This document shows, piece after piece, positions 1 through 9,089 of a stretch of 64,000 bases of DNA. The notes under the pieces are model-generated. The model saw only the letters and a program-made list of their open reading frames with translations, searched no databases and was not told the DNA's origin. Source of the DNA: PALSA-270 sp963770915 (GTDB taxonomy: Bacteria > Acidobacteriota > Terriglobia > Terriglobales > Acidobacteriaceae); assembly GCA_963770915.1 (NCBI GenBank), contig CAVYRG010000001.1:3658001-3722000 (forward strand), read 5' to 3'. Position 1 is the first letter of the stretch. Each line of letters starts with the position of its first letter. A program made the translations under genes and the position numbers.

Positions 1-274
1 CGAGATATTGTGGGTAATTCCAGTCAGCCGGAAGATCAGCCTGCGTGTAGAGGCGGGCAACGGGGACGCCCGAAACCGTGGTGAAACGGGCGCGGCCGTG
101 CTCACCGCAATTCACGCCACCAGCTGCGCCGATGGGTTTTTCCGGAGCCTTCGCGAGCGTTGGGGCAAGAATGTTCTTGGCCCATTGCTCTTCGCTCGGA
201 GAAGGCTGGCGCTTCTCGAACACTTCTGCGATGGGGCTCTCGGAGGGCTGCGGCTTGGACGATTTCTCCTGCAT
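1..274 (-). CDS. methylmalonyl-CoA mutase-type large subunit, N-terminal part
   Basis: Only the first 91 codons are in the window; the gene runs off the left edge. Reading from the ATG at 274, the translation begins MQEKSSKPQPSESPIAEVFE and later contains FTTVSGVPVARLYTQADLP and DWNYPQYL, which match the start of the B12-dependent acyl-CoA mutase large subunit (methylmalonyl-CoA or a related mutase such as isobutyryl-CoA mutase). These enzymes interconvert branched and linear acyl-CoAs in the cytoplasm. An in-frame TGA lies four codons upstream of the ATG, so this is the furthest possible ATG start; no clear Shine-Dalgarno is seen. The gene follows the glycosyltransferase on the same strand with a 75-nt gap. 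The exact substrate cannot be told from this fragment. Confidence 0.8.
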   Translation of the reverse strand, partial: MQEKSSKPQPSESPIAEVFEKRQPSPSEEQWAKNILAPTLAKAPEKPIGAAGGVNCGEHGRARFTTVSGVPVARLYTQADLPADWNYPQYL

Positions 275-349
275 GGAGGGCGTTCACTCGGTCCTGAGTT
301 GGATCATAAAAGAGCAAGTGATTGCGGGCAAGGCGCCGCAAATTGAATT

Positions 350-1186
350 CTACGGCGCACTCGAAACGTTGCTCTTGAGCTTTACGTTGGCAAGCTCCCA
401 AACCTTGGCGTACTTCCAAGAAACGTACACCGCGTGGTTGATGTGCAACAACAGTCCTTTGCGGCCGTCGAGAAAGCCGAGGCGAAAAACGTAGTTGTAG
501 AGAAACGTCAGCAGCGGACGAATAGTAATGTCAATCGCGCTACCGCGCCGGCCGGCTGCGACCGCAGCCTCCGCGCCCAACGACGAATAGCGGTTCATAT
601 GCGCGATGTAGTCAGAAATTGTGGGGTAGCAATGATGGACGACGGCGCCAGTGCGTATTTCGGCAGTTGTGCCGGAGGTTTGCAGGGTTTCGTGGACCGG
701 CCGATTTTCGAAGCTCGCGACTCCACGCCGGAACAGTCGCAGCTTCGTATCGGGCCAGAAGCCACCGTGCTTGATCCAGCGCCCAAGGAAGTGGTTCTTG
801 CGCCGAAGAAAGAAGGCTTGAGTATCGATTTCATCCGCCCGGATAAGAATCTGCTCAATCTGGTTCTGCAGCGGCTGGTCCAGTTCCTCGTCCGCATCCA
901 GACTTAGAATCCAATTGCCTGCCGCCTTCTCGATCGCCGAATTCTTTTGCCCGGCGTAGCCCTTCCATTCTTCGGGAAACACCTTCGCGCCGTGAGCGCG
1001 CGCTATCTCCACGGTGCGGTCGGTCGAGCCCGAATCCACCACAATGATTTCGCCCTTCCCGCTACTCACCAGGGAGGCCACGCTCTCCAGGGTCCGCGCG
1101 AGATTGGCTTCTTCGTTGTGGGTGATGATAGCGACCGAGAGCTTCACCGGGAGAGAATACCTCATGAGTGGCAATTCCGATTCCAC
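350..1186 (-). CDS. family 2 glycosyltransferase (WaaE/KdtX-like)
   Basis: Cytoplasmic glycosyltransferase with a GT-A fold, expected to add a sugar from a nucleotide-sugar donor to a cell-envelope glycan such as lipopolysaccharide core. The N-terminus reads LSVAIITHNEEANLARTLES followed by VVDSGSTDRTVEIA and the metal-binding motif SLDADEEL, all typical of GT2 enzymes of the LPS core glycosyltransferase group. The C-terminal part (FLYNYVFRLGFLDGRKGL) also matches that group. The longest frame begins at a GTG (1186); an ATG seven codons later (1165) is an equally good start, and neither has a clear ribosome binding site. The donor and acceptor sugars are unknown. Confidence 0.85.
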   Translation of the reverse strand: MESELPLMRYSLPVKLSVAIITHNEEANLARTLESVASLVSSGKGEIIVVDSGSTDRTVEIARAHGAKVFPEEWKGYAGQKNSAIEKAAGNWILSLDADEELDQPLQNQIEQILIRADEIDTQAFFLRRKNHFLGRWIKHGGFWPDTKLRLFRRGVASFENRPVHETLQTSGTTAEIRTGAVVHHCYPTISDYIAHMNRYSSLGAEAAVAAGRRGSAIDITIRPLLTFLYNYVFRLGFLDGRKGLLLHINHAVYVSWKYAKVWELANVKLKSNVSSAP

Positions 1187-1190
1187 GCTC

Positions 1191-1233
1191 GAAAAAAAGC
1201 AGAGCCCTGCTCGTGAAGCGGACTGAGCAGGGC
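1191..1233 (-). terminator. intrinsic terminator after the TolC-like gene
   Basis: On the minus strand a 9-bp perfect stem (GCCCTGCTC / GAGCAGGGC, 1204-1212 and 1225-1233) is followed by TCTGC and a run of seven T (1192-1198). It lies just downstream of the TolC-like stop codon and overlaps the start region of the glycosyltransferase gene, so it should separate the two transcripts. Confidence 0.8.
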
Positions 1234-1239
1234 CCGGAG

Positions 1240-3306
1240 TTAGTTTCCGCTCTGCGCCGGTGCGGCCACAGATGAAGTCGTCGCAGGCGGCGGGTCCACC
1301 CGCGGCGTGACATCGGGAACGCTCGGCATATGTGTGACTTCGCCGCGCTGCGCATCAGCCAACACGATTCCCGCGTGTTCGAGCAGAAGACCGGTGGCGC
1401 GATCCATCTCGACATGCGATTTTTCGTACGCCGCCGTCGCCGAAACCAGATTGGATTCAGCCGTCGTCAGGCCCGCCTGGTCCTGCAGCACAGCGGTTGC
1501 GTTGGAAACTCCCGCCGCCAGCTTCTTCTTTTCCGCCTCCAGCGTCTGGCGGGCCAGTTCCATCGCAGTCTGAGCGGCGCGCACCGCGGCGCGATTCTGT
1601 TGCACGGCAAACTGCGCGTTGCGCACTTCAATGCCGACCTGGTTCTTGATTTGCTGCAGGCGCAGTTGTGCCTGGCGGTACTCCAACTGGGCGCGCACCT
1701 GGTTGGCCTGTGCAGACCGATTGCGCAGCGGAATATTCAAAGTGAGCCCGATGCCCTTGTCTGGGGCTGTCGAATTTACGAGATCCCCTAGCGTGGCGGC
1801 ATAGCTCACGGGATTTGCGGCGGTGGTGTGGCAGCCCTGGAACGCGGGCCCGGAAGAGGGGCAGAGGTTGGCGGGATTTTGATCGCCGCCCAGCCCAGCT
1901 CCGCCGTAGTAAGCAAACAGGTTGAGCGTGGGCAGCATGGCGTTGCGCACTGCTTTGTTGTTGATTTCGCGGTTGCTCAGATCGATGCGTGACTCGGCTA
2001 ACTCAGCGCGATGACTCAGGGCATCGTTGATCAAATCCTGCGTCGGAATGACGGGTTCCTTGTCCGGCAGCTGCATGGTAGAAGTCGGAATCACATCCGC
2101 GTCAGCCAGCACTTGATCGTCCAGGCTGCGAGTCAGCGCGTTCTTCATCAGCAGTTGCTGGAGCTGCAAATTGTTCTGTGCCAGGATCAGAGCTTCCTCA
2201 TCGGTTGCCACCGTGTTTTCCGCGCTCACCACCTGGATGGGTGGCAGCGTGCCGGCTTGCACTTGCTTCTTGTTGTCTTCCAGTGTTTTCTGGGCGAAGG
2301 CCACCGCTTCTTCCTGTACCTTCACGTTTTGGTAGGCGTAGACCAGGTCCCAGTAGATATTTTCGATCTGGTCCACGGTGGTGATGACCTGTAAGCGAAA
2401 GGCCACATCGCTTATCTCGCGGTTATTCTTGGCGATGCGGATGAATCGCGTATTTGGCAGGAAGCCGAAGCCCTGCAAAAGGGTTTGCGTCACCTTAAAT
2501 TGCAAGTTCGATGAGATGTTGGGGCTGAGTGCGCTGAAGGGCGAATTTGTGCCTAGCCGTGAGTTATTGAATGCCACCGCAAAATTCGTGCCCCAGCTGA
2601 AGCCCTGCAGATAGGAGAAATCCGCCGTGGTCGTGTTCTGTGCAGTGACCGGCAATGCAAACGAACTACTGGAAAGAGCGCTGTCATGATCGAACTGCAG
2701 CGTGCCCGTGACCACGGGGTCGAAGCTGGTGATGGGAGCGCCGATGCCCAGAGTGGAATTCACCAATCCGTTGGTGCCCGTGCCGATGCCCGCCGAGCCT
2801 ACACTGGTGCCGCCGACTCCGGAGCCGACCGTTCCGCTCAGGCCGCCGGTGCCCCCGCCGGGAGTGTTTTGCACCACGCCGGCGTTAACGCCGAGTACGG
2901 AGTTGCCCGCCTGCGCCCGCAGAATGTCGGTATCGGCGATGTTCAGGTTGTAGCGGGAAATCGCGATATCGAGATTGTTCTCCAGGGCGAGCGCTACGGC
3001 GTCATCCAGCGAGAGCATGAGCTTGCCATTCTGCAGCAGTTGCTCGATGCGCGGCGTGTTGCTCAGGTTCGCAGCCGCGACTTCCTGCGGCCGGTAGGGG
3101 GCTAGGACGTTAGGGAACGCCGCCTGTGGCTTGGAATAGTCTCTGAACGTGAGTTGCTGCGCCGGCGCAGTTGCCGGTTGCGGAGCGGAGGGCAAAGACT
3201 CCGCGGGCGGCGCGGCGGCCTGTCCCCAGGCGCTGACCGATACAACTCCGGCCGCTGCGAGCGCCGCGACCCAACGAGCGGCAAAGTTCCAACGAGGTGA
3301 GTGCAT
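1240..3306 (-). CDS. TolC-family outer membrane efflux protein
   Basis: Predicted trimeric outer-membrane channel of a tripartite efflux or type I secretion system. The ATG at 3306 is chosen because AAGGAG lies 7-8 nt upstream and the protein then begins with a signal peptide (MHSPRW, hydrophobic core to VSAWGQA); a longer frame would bury it. It has the two internally repeated TolC halves, long helical segments rich in Q/A/E (about residues 290-400 and 520-650), and an odd Gly/Ser/Thr-rich insert at about 149-190. At 688 aa it is longer than E. coli TolC. A close paralogue lies at 43631-45664. No inner-membrane pump or periplasmic adaptor gene is adjacent. Confidence 0.88.
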   Translation of the reverse strand: MHSPRWNFAARWVAALAAAGVVSVSAWGQAAAPPAESLPSAPQPATAPAQQLTFRDYSKPQAAFPNVLAPYRPQEVAAANLSNTPRIEQLLQNGKLMLSLDDAVALALENNLDIAISRYNLNIADTDILRAQAGNSVLGVNAGVVQNTPGGGTGGLSGTVGSGVGGTSVGSAGIGTGTNGLVNSTLGIGAPITSFDPVVTGTLQFDHDSALSSSSFALPVTAQNTTTADFSYLQGFSWGTNFAVAFNNSRLGTNSPFSALSPNISSNLQFKVTQTLLQGFGFLPNTRFIRIAKNNREISDVAFRLQVITTVDQIENIYWDLVYAYQNVKVQEEAVAFAQKTLEDNKKQVQAGTLPPIQVVSAENTVATDEEALILAQNNLQLQQLLMKNALTRSLDDQVLADADVIPTSTMQLPDKEPVIPTQDLINDALSHRAELAESRIDLSNREINNKAVRNAMLPTLNLFAYYGGAGLGGDQNPANLCPSSGPAFQGCHTTAANPVSYAATLGDLVNSTAPDKGIGLTLNIPLRNRSAQANQVRAQLEYRQAQLRLQQIKNQVGIEVRNAQFAVQQNRAAVRAAQTAMELARQTLEAEKKKLAAGVSNATAVLQDQAGLTTAESNLVSATAAYEKSHVEMDRATGLLLEHAGIVLADAQRGEVTHMPSVPDVTPRVDPPPATTSSVAAPAQSGN

Positions 3307-3515
3307 AAGGTTTCTCCTTAAGATGATGGCTGCCAATCCATAGCGAGGTTTGCGGCGTTCACAAATTGGATGCCCGCGAAATCAGAAACGCATCCAGTTT
3401 GAATATAACGGCGATTCAAAATTGGAAATTGTAAAGAAATGTCAGCCGCGGCCGCACTGAGGCGATAAGAAACAGATCACTGGCGTTGTGCAAGCGGACC
3501 ACGAAGAACTGAGAA

Positions 3516-3761
3516 TCAGCCCAGCCCGAGGGGATGCTTGCTATTCACATCCGCTTCCTTGATCGGACGGTATTTGTTCCACAGATACAAAATGCCGGCG
3601 ACAACCACGCCGATTCCTACGCTGATGCCGAAGAAGAGCCGATAGGCCGGCTCGAAGATCAGCACGAGCCCCACCACGGCAATGGCGATGACCAACGCGG
3701 CTGGGCCTTTGAGGGGCTTCTTGGATTCGACCGGTGGCGAGATGGGAGGAACGATGGTCAC
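3516..3761 (-). CDS. small membrane protein, two predicted TM segments
   Basis: An 81-aa protein starting at GTG with AAGGTG close upstream. It has a Pro/Lys-rich cytoplasmic-type start (PPISPPVESKKPLKGP), a first hydrophobic segment (AALVIAIAVVGLVLIFE, about 21-37), a second one (FFGISVGIGVVVAGILYLW, about 43-61) and a polar tail. I do not recognise a family. It starts 21 nt after the dcd stop codon on the same strand and is probably co-transcribed. Overlapping frames on the same strand lack these membrane features. Confidence 0.6.
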   Translation of the reverse strand: MTIVPPISPPVESKKPLKGPAALVIAIAVVGLVLIFEPAYRLFFGISVGIGVVVAGILYLWNKYRPIKEADVNSKHPLGLG

Positions 3762-3782
3762 GAGGCACCTTCCGCAGGGATT

Positions 3783-4952
3783 CTATCCTCGGCGAAACTG
3801 CTTGCTCAAGGCCAGCGCCTGCTGCTGATACGAGGAGCCAATTCCCACGCCGTAAATCTTCTCCGGCCGGGAAAGCAGCCGCATGTAGTTCAGGCGACCC
3901 ACCAGTTGGCCGTGCTCGATAAGGAAAGGAACCTCGTGCGCGCGCACTTCGAGCACCGCGCGGGTGCCCTTGATGTCGCTCGCGCCATATCCAAAGCCGG
4001 GATCGAAGAAGCCGGCATAGTGGATGCGGAATTCGCCGTCGGAGGGATCGAAGGGCACCATCTCGGCGGCGAAGTCAGGCGGGACGCGAACTTTTTCCCG
4101 CGAAGCGAGAATATAGAAAGCGCCCGCGTCGAGGATGAGAGTTCGACTCTGGTTTTGGTAAACAGGCTCCCAAAATTCCTCGGGCGGGTAATAGTTGATC
4201 CGGTCTAACTCGATCAGCGGAGCGTTTGGCCTTGCCTTGTAGGCAATGACTTCGCCGGGAGCGCCCTCCAGGTTGACGGTGATGCGCAGGCCGCGATCAA
4301 ACTGGGCCTTGGCAGGCTGGTCTTCGTCGAGGTAGACGACCGCTTCCTTTCGGTCCAGCTTTTGGATTTCGGTATTTTGCGAGTTCGCGGTTCCCTCGAC
4401 GAAGCGAAGCTGGCTCAGCTTCATTCCCGCGCGAATGCCCACGGTGAAAGTGCGCGGAACAATCTCCGCGTAGAGCTTGCCCTCGTAGCCCGGAGGCAGG
4501 CGGTCGAACTCCACTCCGTGGTCGGTGATGAGGCGGGTGAAAATATCGAGGCGCCCGGTAGTGCTCTTGGGATTGGCTTTACCCGAGAGGTTGGGCGGCA
4601 GATGCGCTTGTTCCAACAGCGGCACAATATAAACGCAGTTTTTTTCGAGGGCGGCGGCGCTGGTCAAGTCGAGCCGCGCCATGCGCAGTTCTTTGATCTT
4701 GGCTTCGACGGTGGCCTGAGGTCCCGGCAGAAAACTGGCGCGCACGCGGTGCGCGATGTCGCCCAGCCGCAGGTCGAGGCTCGCCGGCTGGATCTGCTCC
4801 TCGCTAATCGCCCGGTCGCCGACGATCTGGCCGCGAGCAATCAGTTCCTTGATCGACTGGGAAGGCAGGATGCCAGAGCTGCGGACTTCCGCCGCTTCGG
4901 GTTGCAACTCGGGAAAGAGTGCTGTTTCGGCGTTTCCCAGTTCGATGGACAT
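3783..4952 (-). CDS. dcd: 2'-deoxycytidine 5'-triphosphate deaminase, long form
   Basis: Deaminates dCTP to dUTP for thymidylate synthesis. At 389 aa it is about twice the length of E. coli Dcd and matches the long, tandem-domain form. The N-terminal half carries the dUTPase-like motifs QPASLDLRLGDIAHRV, LSGKANPKSTTGRLDIFTRL and DHGVEFDRLPPGYEGKLYAE. The second half repeats the pattern (AGAFYILASREKVRVP, HYAGFFDPGFGYG). The start ATG has GGGAG upstream. It sits downstream of lon on the same strand with a palindromic repeat pair in between, so co-transcription with lon is uncertain. Confidence 0.92.
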   Translation of the reverse strand: MSIELGNAETALFPELQPEAAEVRSSGILPSQSIKELIARGQIVGDRAISEEQIQPASLDLRLGDIAHRVRASFLPGPQATVEAKIKELRMARLDLTSAAALEKNCVYIVPLLEQAHLPPNLSGKANPKSTTGRLDIFTRLITDHGVEFDRLPPGYEGKLYAEIVPRTFTVGIRAGMKLSQLRFVEGTANSQNTEIQKLDRKEAVVYLDEDQPAKAQFDRGLRITVNLEGAPGEVIAYKARPNAPLIELDRINYYPPEEFWEPVYQNQSRTLILDAGAFYILASREKVRVPPDFAAEMVPFDPSDGEFRIHYAGFFDPGFGYGASDIKGTRAVLEVRAHEVPFLIEHGQLVGRLNYMRLLSRPEKIYGVGIGSSYQQQALALSKQFRRG

Positions 4953-5055
4953 TCGCAGCGCTCCCGTCTCTCTCAGAAATTTTAGCGGATGAAGCCGCGC
5001 TGGCTGGAAGTGATTTCACTCTACGGGCGGGTCGCAGGGCCTGTCAAGCGGCCGT

Positions 5056-5155
5056 GCGGGGCGGACGCTCTTGTCCGCCGCGGTTGAAGTTTGTTCTGTG
5101 TTCTTGGCCGACGTGTCTTCTAGCCCCCGGCAGGCGGGCAGGAGTGTCCGCCCAC
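5056..5155. repeat. inverted pair of REP-like palindromes, family 1
   Basis: The left copy (5056-5079) contains GCGGAC-GCTCTT-GTCCGC. The right copy (5133-5155) is the inverted form, GGCGGGCAGGAGTGTCCGCC. Both are diverged versions of the palindrome GCGGACACTCCTGTCCGC found exactly at 13774, 13949 and 24303. They lie between lon and dcd and may act as a processing or termination structure. Confidence 0.75.
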
Positions 5156-5163
5156 ATGGGTCT

Positions 5164-7572
5164 TTACTGATGGGCGGTCGGAGCTTCTGCCGGTGGAGGA
5201 AGAGGTGCAACGGTTTCGCCTTCCACCGCGGTCATGGTATCCGGCAGCGGACGCTCGAGGGCCACCGCCAGCACCTGGTCCATAGTGTCGACGAAATGAA
5301 GCTTCATGGCAGTGCGCAGGTTCTCGGGGACTTCCGCCAGGTCTTTGTCGTTGTCCTTGGGCAGAATCACTTCGAACAATCCAGCGCGATGCGCAGCCAG
5401 CAGCTTTTCCTTCAGGCCGCCGATCGGCAGAACTTTCCCGCGCAGGGTGATCTCGCCCGTCATGGCCAGGTCGCGGCGCACGGGAATCTTGCTCAGCGCA
5501 CTGGCAATCGCCGTGGCAATCGTAATTCCGGCGGACGGCCCGTCTTTGGGAATGGCGCCCTCCGGCACATGCACGTGAATGTCGAGGCTGCGGTAGAAGT
5601 CGCGCGTCAGGCCCAGGCGCAGCGCCCGGGAGCGAATATAAGACATGGCCGCTTGCCCCGACTCCTGCATTACATCTCCCAGCTTGCCGGTCAGAATGAG
5701 CTTGCCTTTGCCGTCAACCACGGTGGCTTCGGTGCTCAGAATGGAGCCGCCCACTTCGGTCCAGGCCAGGCCGGTGACCAGCCCAACTTCGCTCTTTTCG
5801 TGCGCCAAGGTGTCGCGGAATTTGATCACCCCCAGGAAATCATTGACGTTTTCCCCAGTGATCGCCGCGTTATAAGTCTCGCCTTCTTTCACCACCTTGC
5901 GCGCAACTTTGCGGCAGATGTTGCCGATTTCACGCTCCAGGTTGCGCACGCCGGCTTCCCGCGTGTAGGAGCGGATCAGCCCGGTAATGGCGTCATCGCT
6001 GAACTTGATGTTCTTGTCGGTGAGGCCGGCTTCGAGCATCTGCTTCTTTACCAGGAACTGCTTGGCGATTTCGACTTTTTCCACCTCGGTGTAGCCGTGC
6101 AGCCGCAGCACTTCCATACGGTCCTGCAAAGCGGGAGGGATGGTGTGAATCACGTTCGCCGTGGCAATGAAGAAGACGTTGGATAGGTCGTATTCGACGT
6201 CAAGATAGTGATCGACGAACATGTAATTCTGCTCGGGGTCAAGGACTTCAAGCAGAGCGGCCGAAGGGTCGCCGCGGAAATCCATCGACATCTTGTCGAC
6301 TTCATCGAGCATGAAGACCGGGTTCTTGGTTCCGGCCTTCTTCATCATCTGAATGATTTGCCCAGGCAGGGCGCCGATATAGGTGCGCCGGTGGCCGCGA
6401 ATTTCGGCTTCATCGCGGACGCCGCCCAGCGACATGCGGACAAACTTGCGTCCCGTGGCTTTCGCGATCGACATCCCGAGCGACGTCTTGCCCACTCCGG
6501 GAGGCCCGACGAAGCATAGGATTGAGCCCTTTGGATTCTTCACCAGCTGCCGCACGGCAAGAAACTCCAGGATGCGCTCCTTGATTTTCTCCAGGCCGTA
6601 ATGATCTTCGTTCAGAACCTTCTCGGCGCGGCTGATGTTGCGGATTTCCTTCGACCGCTTCTTCCACGGCACCGCCAACAGCCAATCCAGGTAGTTGCGG
6701 GAGACGGTGCTTTCCGCGGACATGGCCGGCATCGCTTCCAGCTTTTTCAGCTCCTGCATGGCCTTTTCGCGGACATCTTTCGACATGCCGGCCGAGTCGA
6801 TCTTCTTCTTCAGCTCGTCGAACTCGCTTTTTTCACCGCGCCCCAATTCCTTCTGGATGGCCTTGATTTTCTCGTTGAGGTAATACTCTTTCTGCGCCCG
6901 CTCCATCTGCCGCTTCACCCGGGATTGAATGGTGCGGTCCATGTTCAGCTTTTCGATTTCGATATCCAGCACGTCGCCGATTCGGCTCAGGCGCTCGGCG
7001 GGGTCGAAGATCTCCAAAAGTTCTTGCTTTTCTTCGATGGAGAGCTGCAGATTGGCGGCGATGGTGTCGGTCAACTTGGCCGGGTCTTCCATGCGTACGG
7101 CCGCGATCATGGTCTCGTAATTGAGCGACTGGCAGAGCTTTACGTATTGCTCAAAAAGGCCGGTAACCCGCTGCATGCCATTTTCAATCTGCGGATTGGT
7201 CTCCGTGGCGTAGCGCGCTACGCGCACGGAAACCTGCATGTAGCCTTCGCTTTCGGTGACTTGCAGAATCTTGGCGCGTTCAATGCCCTCGACCAGAACC
7301 TTGATATTGCCGTCGGGAAGTTTGAGGCTCTGCACGATATTGACGATGGTGCCCACCTGATAAATCTCGTTCGGCTTGGGCTCGTCCACGCTGGCGTCGT
7401 GCTGCGTTGCCAAGAAGATCTTCTTATCGCCCGTCAGCGCTTCTTCCAGCGCGCGGACACTGGACTCCCGGCCTACCACGAACGGGGTCATCATGTAAGG
7501 GAAGATGACCACGTCCCGGATGGGCATCATGGGCAGCTTCTTGGTTTCGAATTTTTCCTTGCCTTGGGTCAC
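5164..7572 (-). CDS. lon: ATP-dependent Lon protease
   Basis: Cytoplasmic AAA+ serine protease degrading misfolded and regulatory proteins. The N-terminal substrate domain (PIRDVVIFPYMMTPFVVGRE) is followed by a helical region, the Walker A motif GPPGVGKT at about residue 356, Walker B FMLDEVDK, and the protease domain with the catalytic Ser in PKDGPSAG and the Lys in the following GEITLRGKVLPIGGLKEK region. Two GTG codons compete for the start: 7578 overlaps the GGAG, whereas 7572 lies 5 nt after it, so 7572 is preferred. Full length for the family (about 800 aa). It follows clpX and clpP on the same strand. Confidence 0.97.
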   Translation of the reverse strand: MTQGKEKFETKKLPMMPIRDVVIFPYMMTPFVVGRESSVRALEEALTGDKKIFLATQHDASVDEPKPNEIYQVGTIVNIVQSLKLPDGNIKVLVEGIERAKILQVTESEGYMQVSVRVARYATETNPQIENGMQRVTGLFEQYVKLCQSLNYETMIAAVRMEDPAKLTDTIAANLQLSIEEKQELLEIFDPAERLSRIGDVLDIEIEKLNMDRTIQSRVKRQMERAQKEYYLNEKIKAIQKELGRGEKSEFDELKKKIDSAGMSKDVREKAMQELKKLEAMPAMSAESTVSRNYLDWLLAVPWKKRSKEIRNISRAEKVLNEDHYGLEKIKERILEFLAVRQLVKNPKGSILCFVGPPGVGKTSLGMSIAKATGRKFVRMSLGGVRDEAEIRGHRRTYIGALPGQIIQMMKKAGTKNPVFMLDEVDKMSMDFRGDPSAALLEVLDPEQNYMFVDHYLDVEYDLSNVFFIATANVIHTIPPALQDRMEVLRLHGYTEVEKVEIAKQFLVKKQMLEAGLTDKNIKFSDDAITGLIRSYTREAGVRNLEREIGNICRKVARKVVKEGETYNAAITGENVNDFLGVIKFRDTLAHEKSEVGLVTGLAWTEVGGSILSTEATVVDGKGKLILTGKLGDVMQESGQAAMSYIRSRALRLGLTRDFYRSLDIHVHVPEGAIPKDGPSAGITIATAIASALSKIPVRRDLAMTGEITLRGKVLPIGGLKEKLLAAHRAGLFEVILPKDNDKDLAEVPENLRTAMKLHFVDTMDQVLAVALERPLPDTMTAVEGETVAPLPPPAEAPTAHQ

Positions 7573-7696
7573 CTGCACTCCAAAGAAACGTTGTTTGGCC
7601 TACGAAATCCCTTTTCGCTCTTGCATCTTACACGCCCCGCCGTCGCGTCTGCCAGTTGGAACAGCGGATGAGCAGCCGCCGCGGGGGTAACTACTT

Positions 7697-8974
7697 TTAC
7701 CCCGCTTTCTCCATCATCGCGACGGAAACGTCCCGTTTTTCGACCATTTCATGGGTCACTTCGAACTCTTTCAGCTTCTTCTGGCTGGGCAGATGGAACA
7801 TGAGGTCGAGCATCAACTCTTCCAGAATCATGCGCAAGCCGCGAGCACCCACCTTCCGTGCCATCGCCTGCCGGGCAATCGCTTTCAAGGCCTCGTCGTT
7901 GAACTTCAGGCGCACATTTTCGAACTCAAACAGACGCTGGTATTGCTTGATGATCGCGTTCTTGGGCCGGGTGAGGATTTCAATCAGGGCGAACTCATCG
8001 AGATCTTCGAGCACGCCGACCACCGGCAGGCGGCCCACAAATTCGGGAATCAGGCCGAAGCGGATCAAGTCTTCCGGCTGCACATCGCTCAGAAGCTCGA
8101 AGTTACGCTTGCGATTCGTGGCGGTTTCTTCTTTTTCGCTTTCTTCGCCGGTGCGGAATCCCAAAGACTTCTTGCCGACGCGCCGCCCGATCATCTTGTC
8201 GAGCCCGACAAAAGCTCCACCGCAGATAAATAGGATGTTGGTGGTGTCGACGGGAGTGAATTCTTGATGCGGATGCTTGCGCCCGCCCTGCGGCGGTACG
8301 TTGGCGATAGTGCCTTCGAGAATCTTCAGCAGCGCCTGCTGCACTCCCTCGCCGGAAACGTCGCGCGTAATGGACGGGTTCTCATCCTTGCGGCCGATTT
8401 TATCGACTTCGTCGATGTAGATGATTCCGGTCTGCGCCCGGCCTACGTCGCCGTCAGCGGCCTGCAACAGCTTCAGGATGATGTTCTCGACGTCTTCGCC
8501 TACATAACCAGCCTCGGTGAGAGTGGTGGCATCGACAATCGCGAAAGGCACATCCAGCATGCGGGCCAGGGTCTGCGCCAGCAGCGTCTTGCCTGTGCCG
8601 GTTGGGCCGATCAGCATGATGTTCGATTTGGCGAGCTCCACGCCGTCGCCGGTGCGCTGGCGATTCATGTAGATCCGTTTGTAGTGGTTGTAAACCGCGA
8701 CCGCGAGCTTTTTCTTGGTTTGCTCCTGCCCGATTACGTACTCGTCGAGGAAGGTTTTTACTTCCTGCGGTTTGGGCAGTTGATTGGGATGCGTGCTCGG
8801 CGGGGTCGTGGCGCGGTCGTCTTCCAGGATGGAGTTGCAGACCGCGACGCACTCATCGCAGATGTACGCCCTGGGATAATCGCTGGGGGAGGAAATTAGT
8901 TTCGCCACTGCGTCTTGCGACTTGTGGCAGAAGGAACAGCGCAACATCTCCTCAGTGCCAGTCCTGTTTTTCAC
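7697..8974 (-). CDS. clpX: ATP-dependent protease ATPase subunit ClpX
   Basis: Hexameric AAA+ unfoldase that feeds substrates to ClpP. The N-terminal C4 zinc finger is visible (CSFCHK, then CDECVAVC), followed by Walker A GPTGTGKT, Walker B IIYIDEVDKI, the sensor and arginine-finger region, and the IGF-equivalent loop region that contacts ClpP. The start is a GTG with GGAG nine nt upstream; an in-frame ATG ten codons in would still keep the zinc finger. 425 aa is normal. It is placed between clpP and lon, as commonly seen in bacteria. Confidence 0.97.
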   Translation of the reverse strand: MKNRTGTEEMLRCSFCHKSQDAVAKLISSPSDYPRAYICDECVAVCNSILEDDRATTPPSTHPNQLPKPQEVKTFLDEYVIGQEQTKKKLAVAVYNHYKRIYMNRQRTGDGVELAKSNIMLIGPTGTGKTLLAQTLARMLDVPFAIVDATTLTEAGYVGEDVENIILKLLQAADGDVGRAQTGIIYIDEVDKIGRKDENPSITRDVSGEGVQQALLKILEGTIANVPPQGGRKHPHQEFTPVDTTNILFICGGAFVGLDKMIGRRVGKKSLGFRTGEESEKEETATNRKRNFELLSDVQPEDLIRFGLIPEFVGRLPVVGVLEDLDEFALIEILTRPKNAIIKQYQRLFEFENVRLKFNDEALKAIARQAMARKVGARGLRMILEELMLDLMFHLPSQKKLKEFEVTHEMVEKRDVSVAMMEKAG

Positions 8975-9089
8975 TCCGCCCTACTCCTTATTCCGCCCGC
9001 TCCCTCCGCCCCTTGGCGCCAACTGCCTGGTCAGCTGCGAGAGAACGCATTCCGCCCGGCTTTCCGGGCAGCCCCCTGCGGAAGTCCGA

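Noticed and set aside
5071..6186. 371-codon plus-strand open frame opposite lon
   Set aside because: It mirrors the conserved lon coding sequence, has no ribosome binding site, and its His/Arg/Gln-rich composition is typical of antisense shadows in high-GC genomes.
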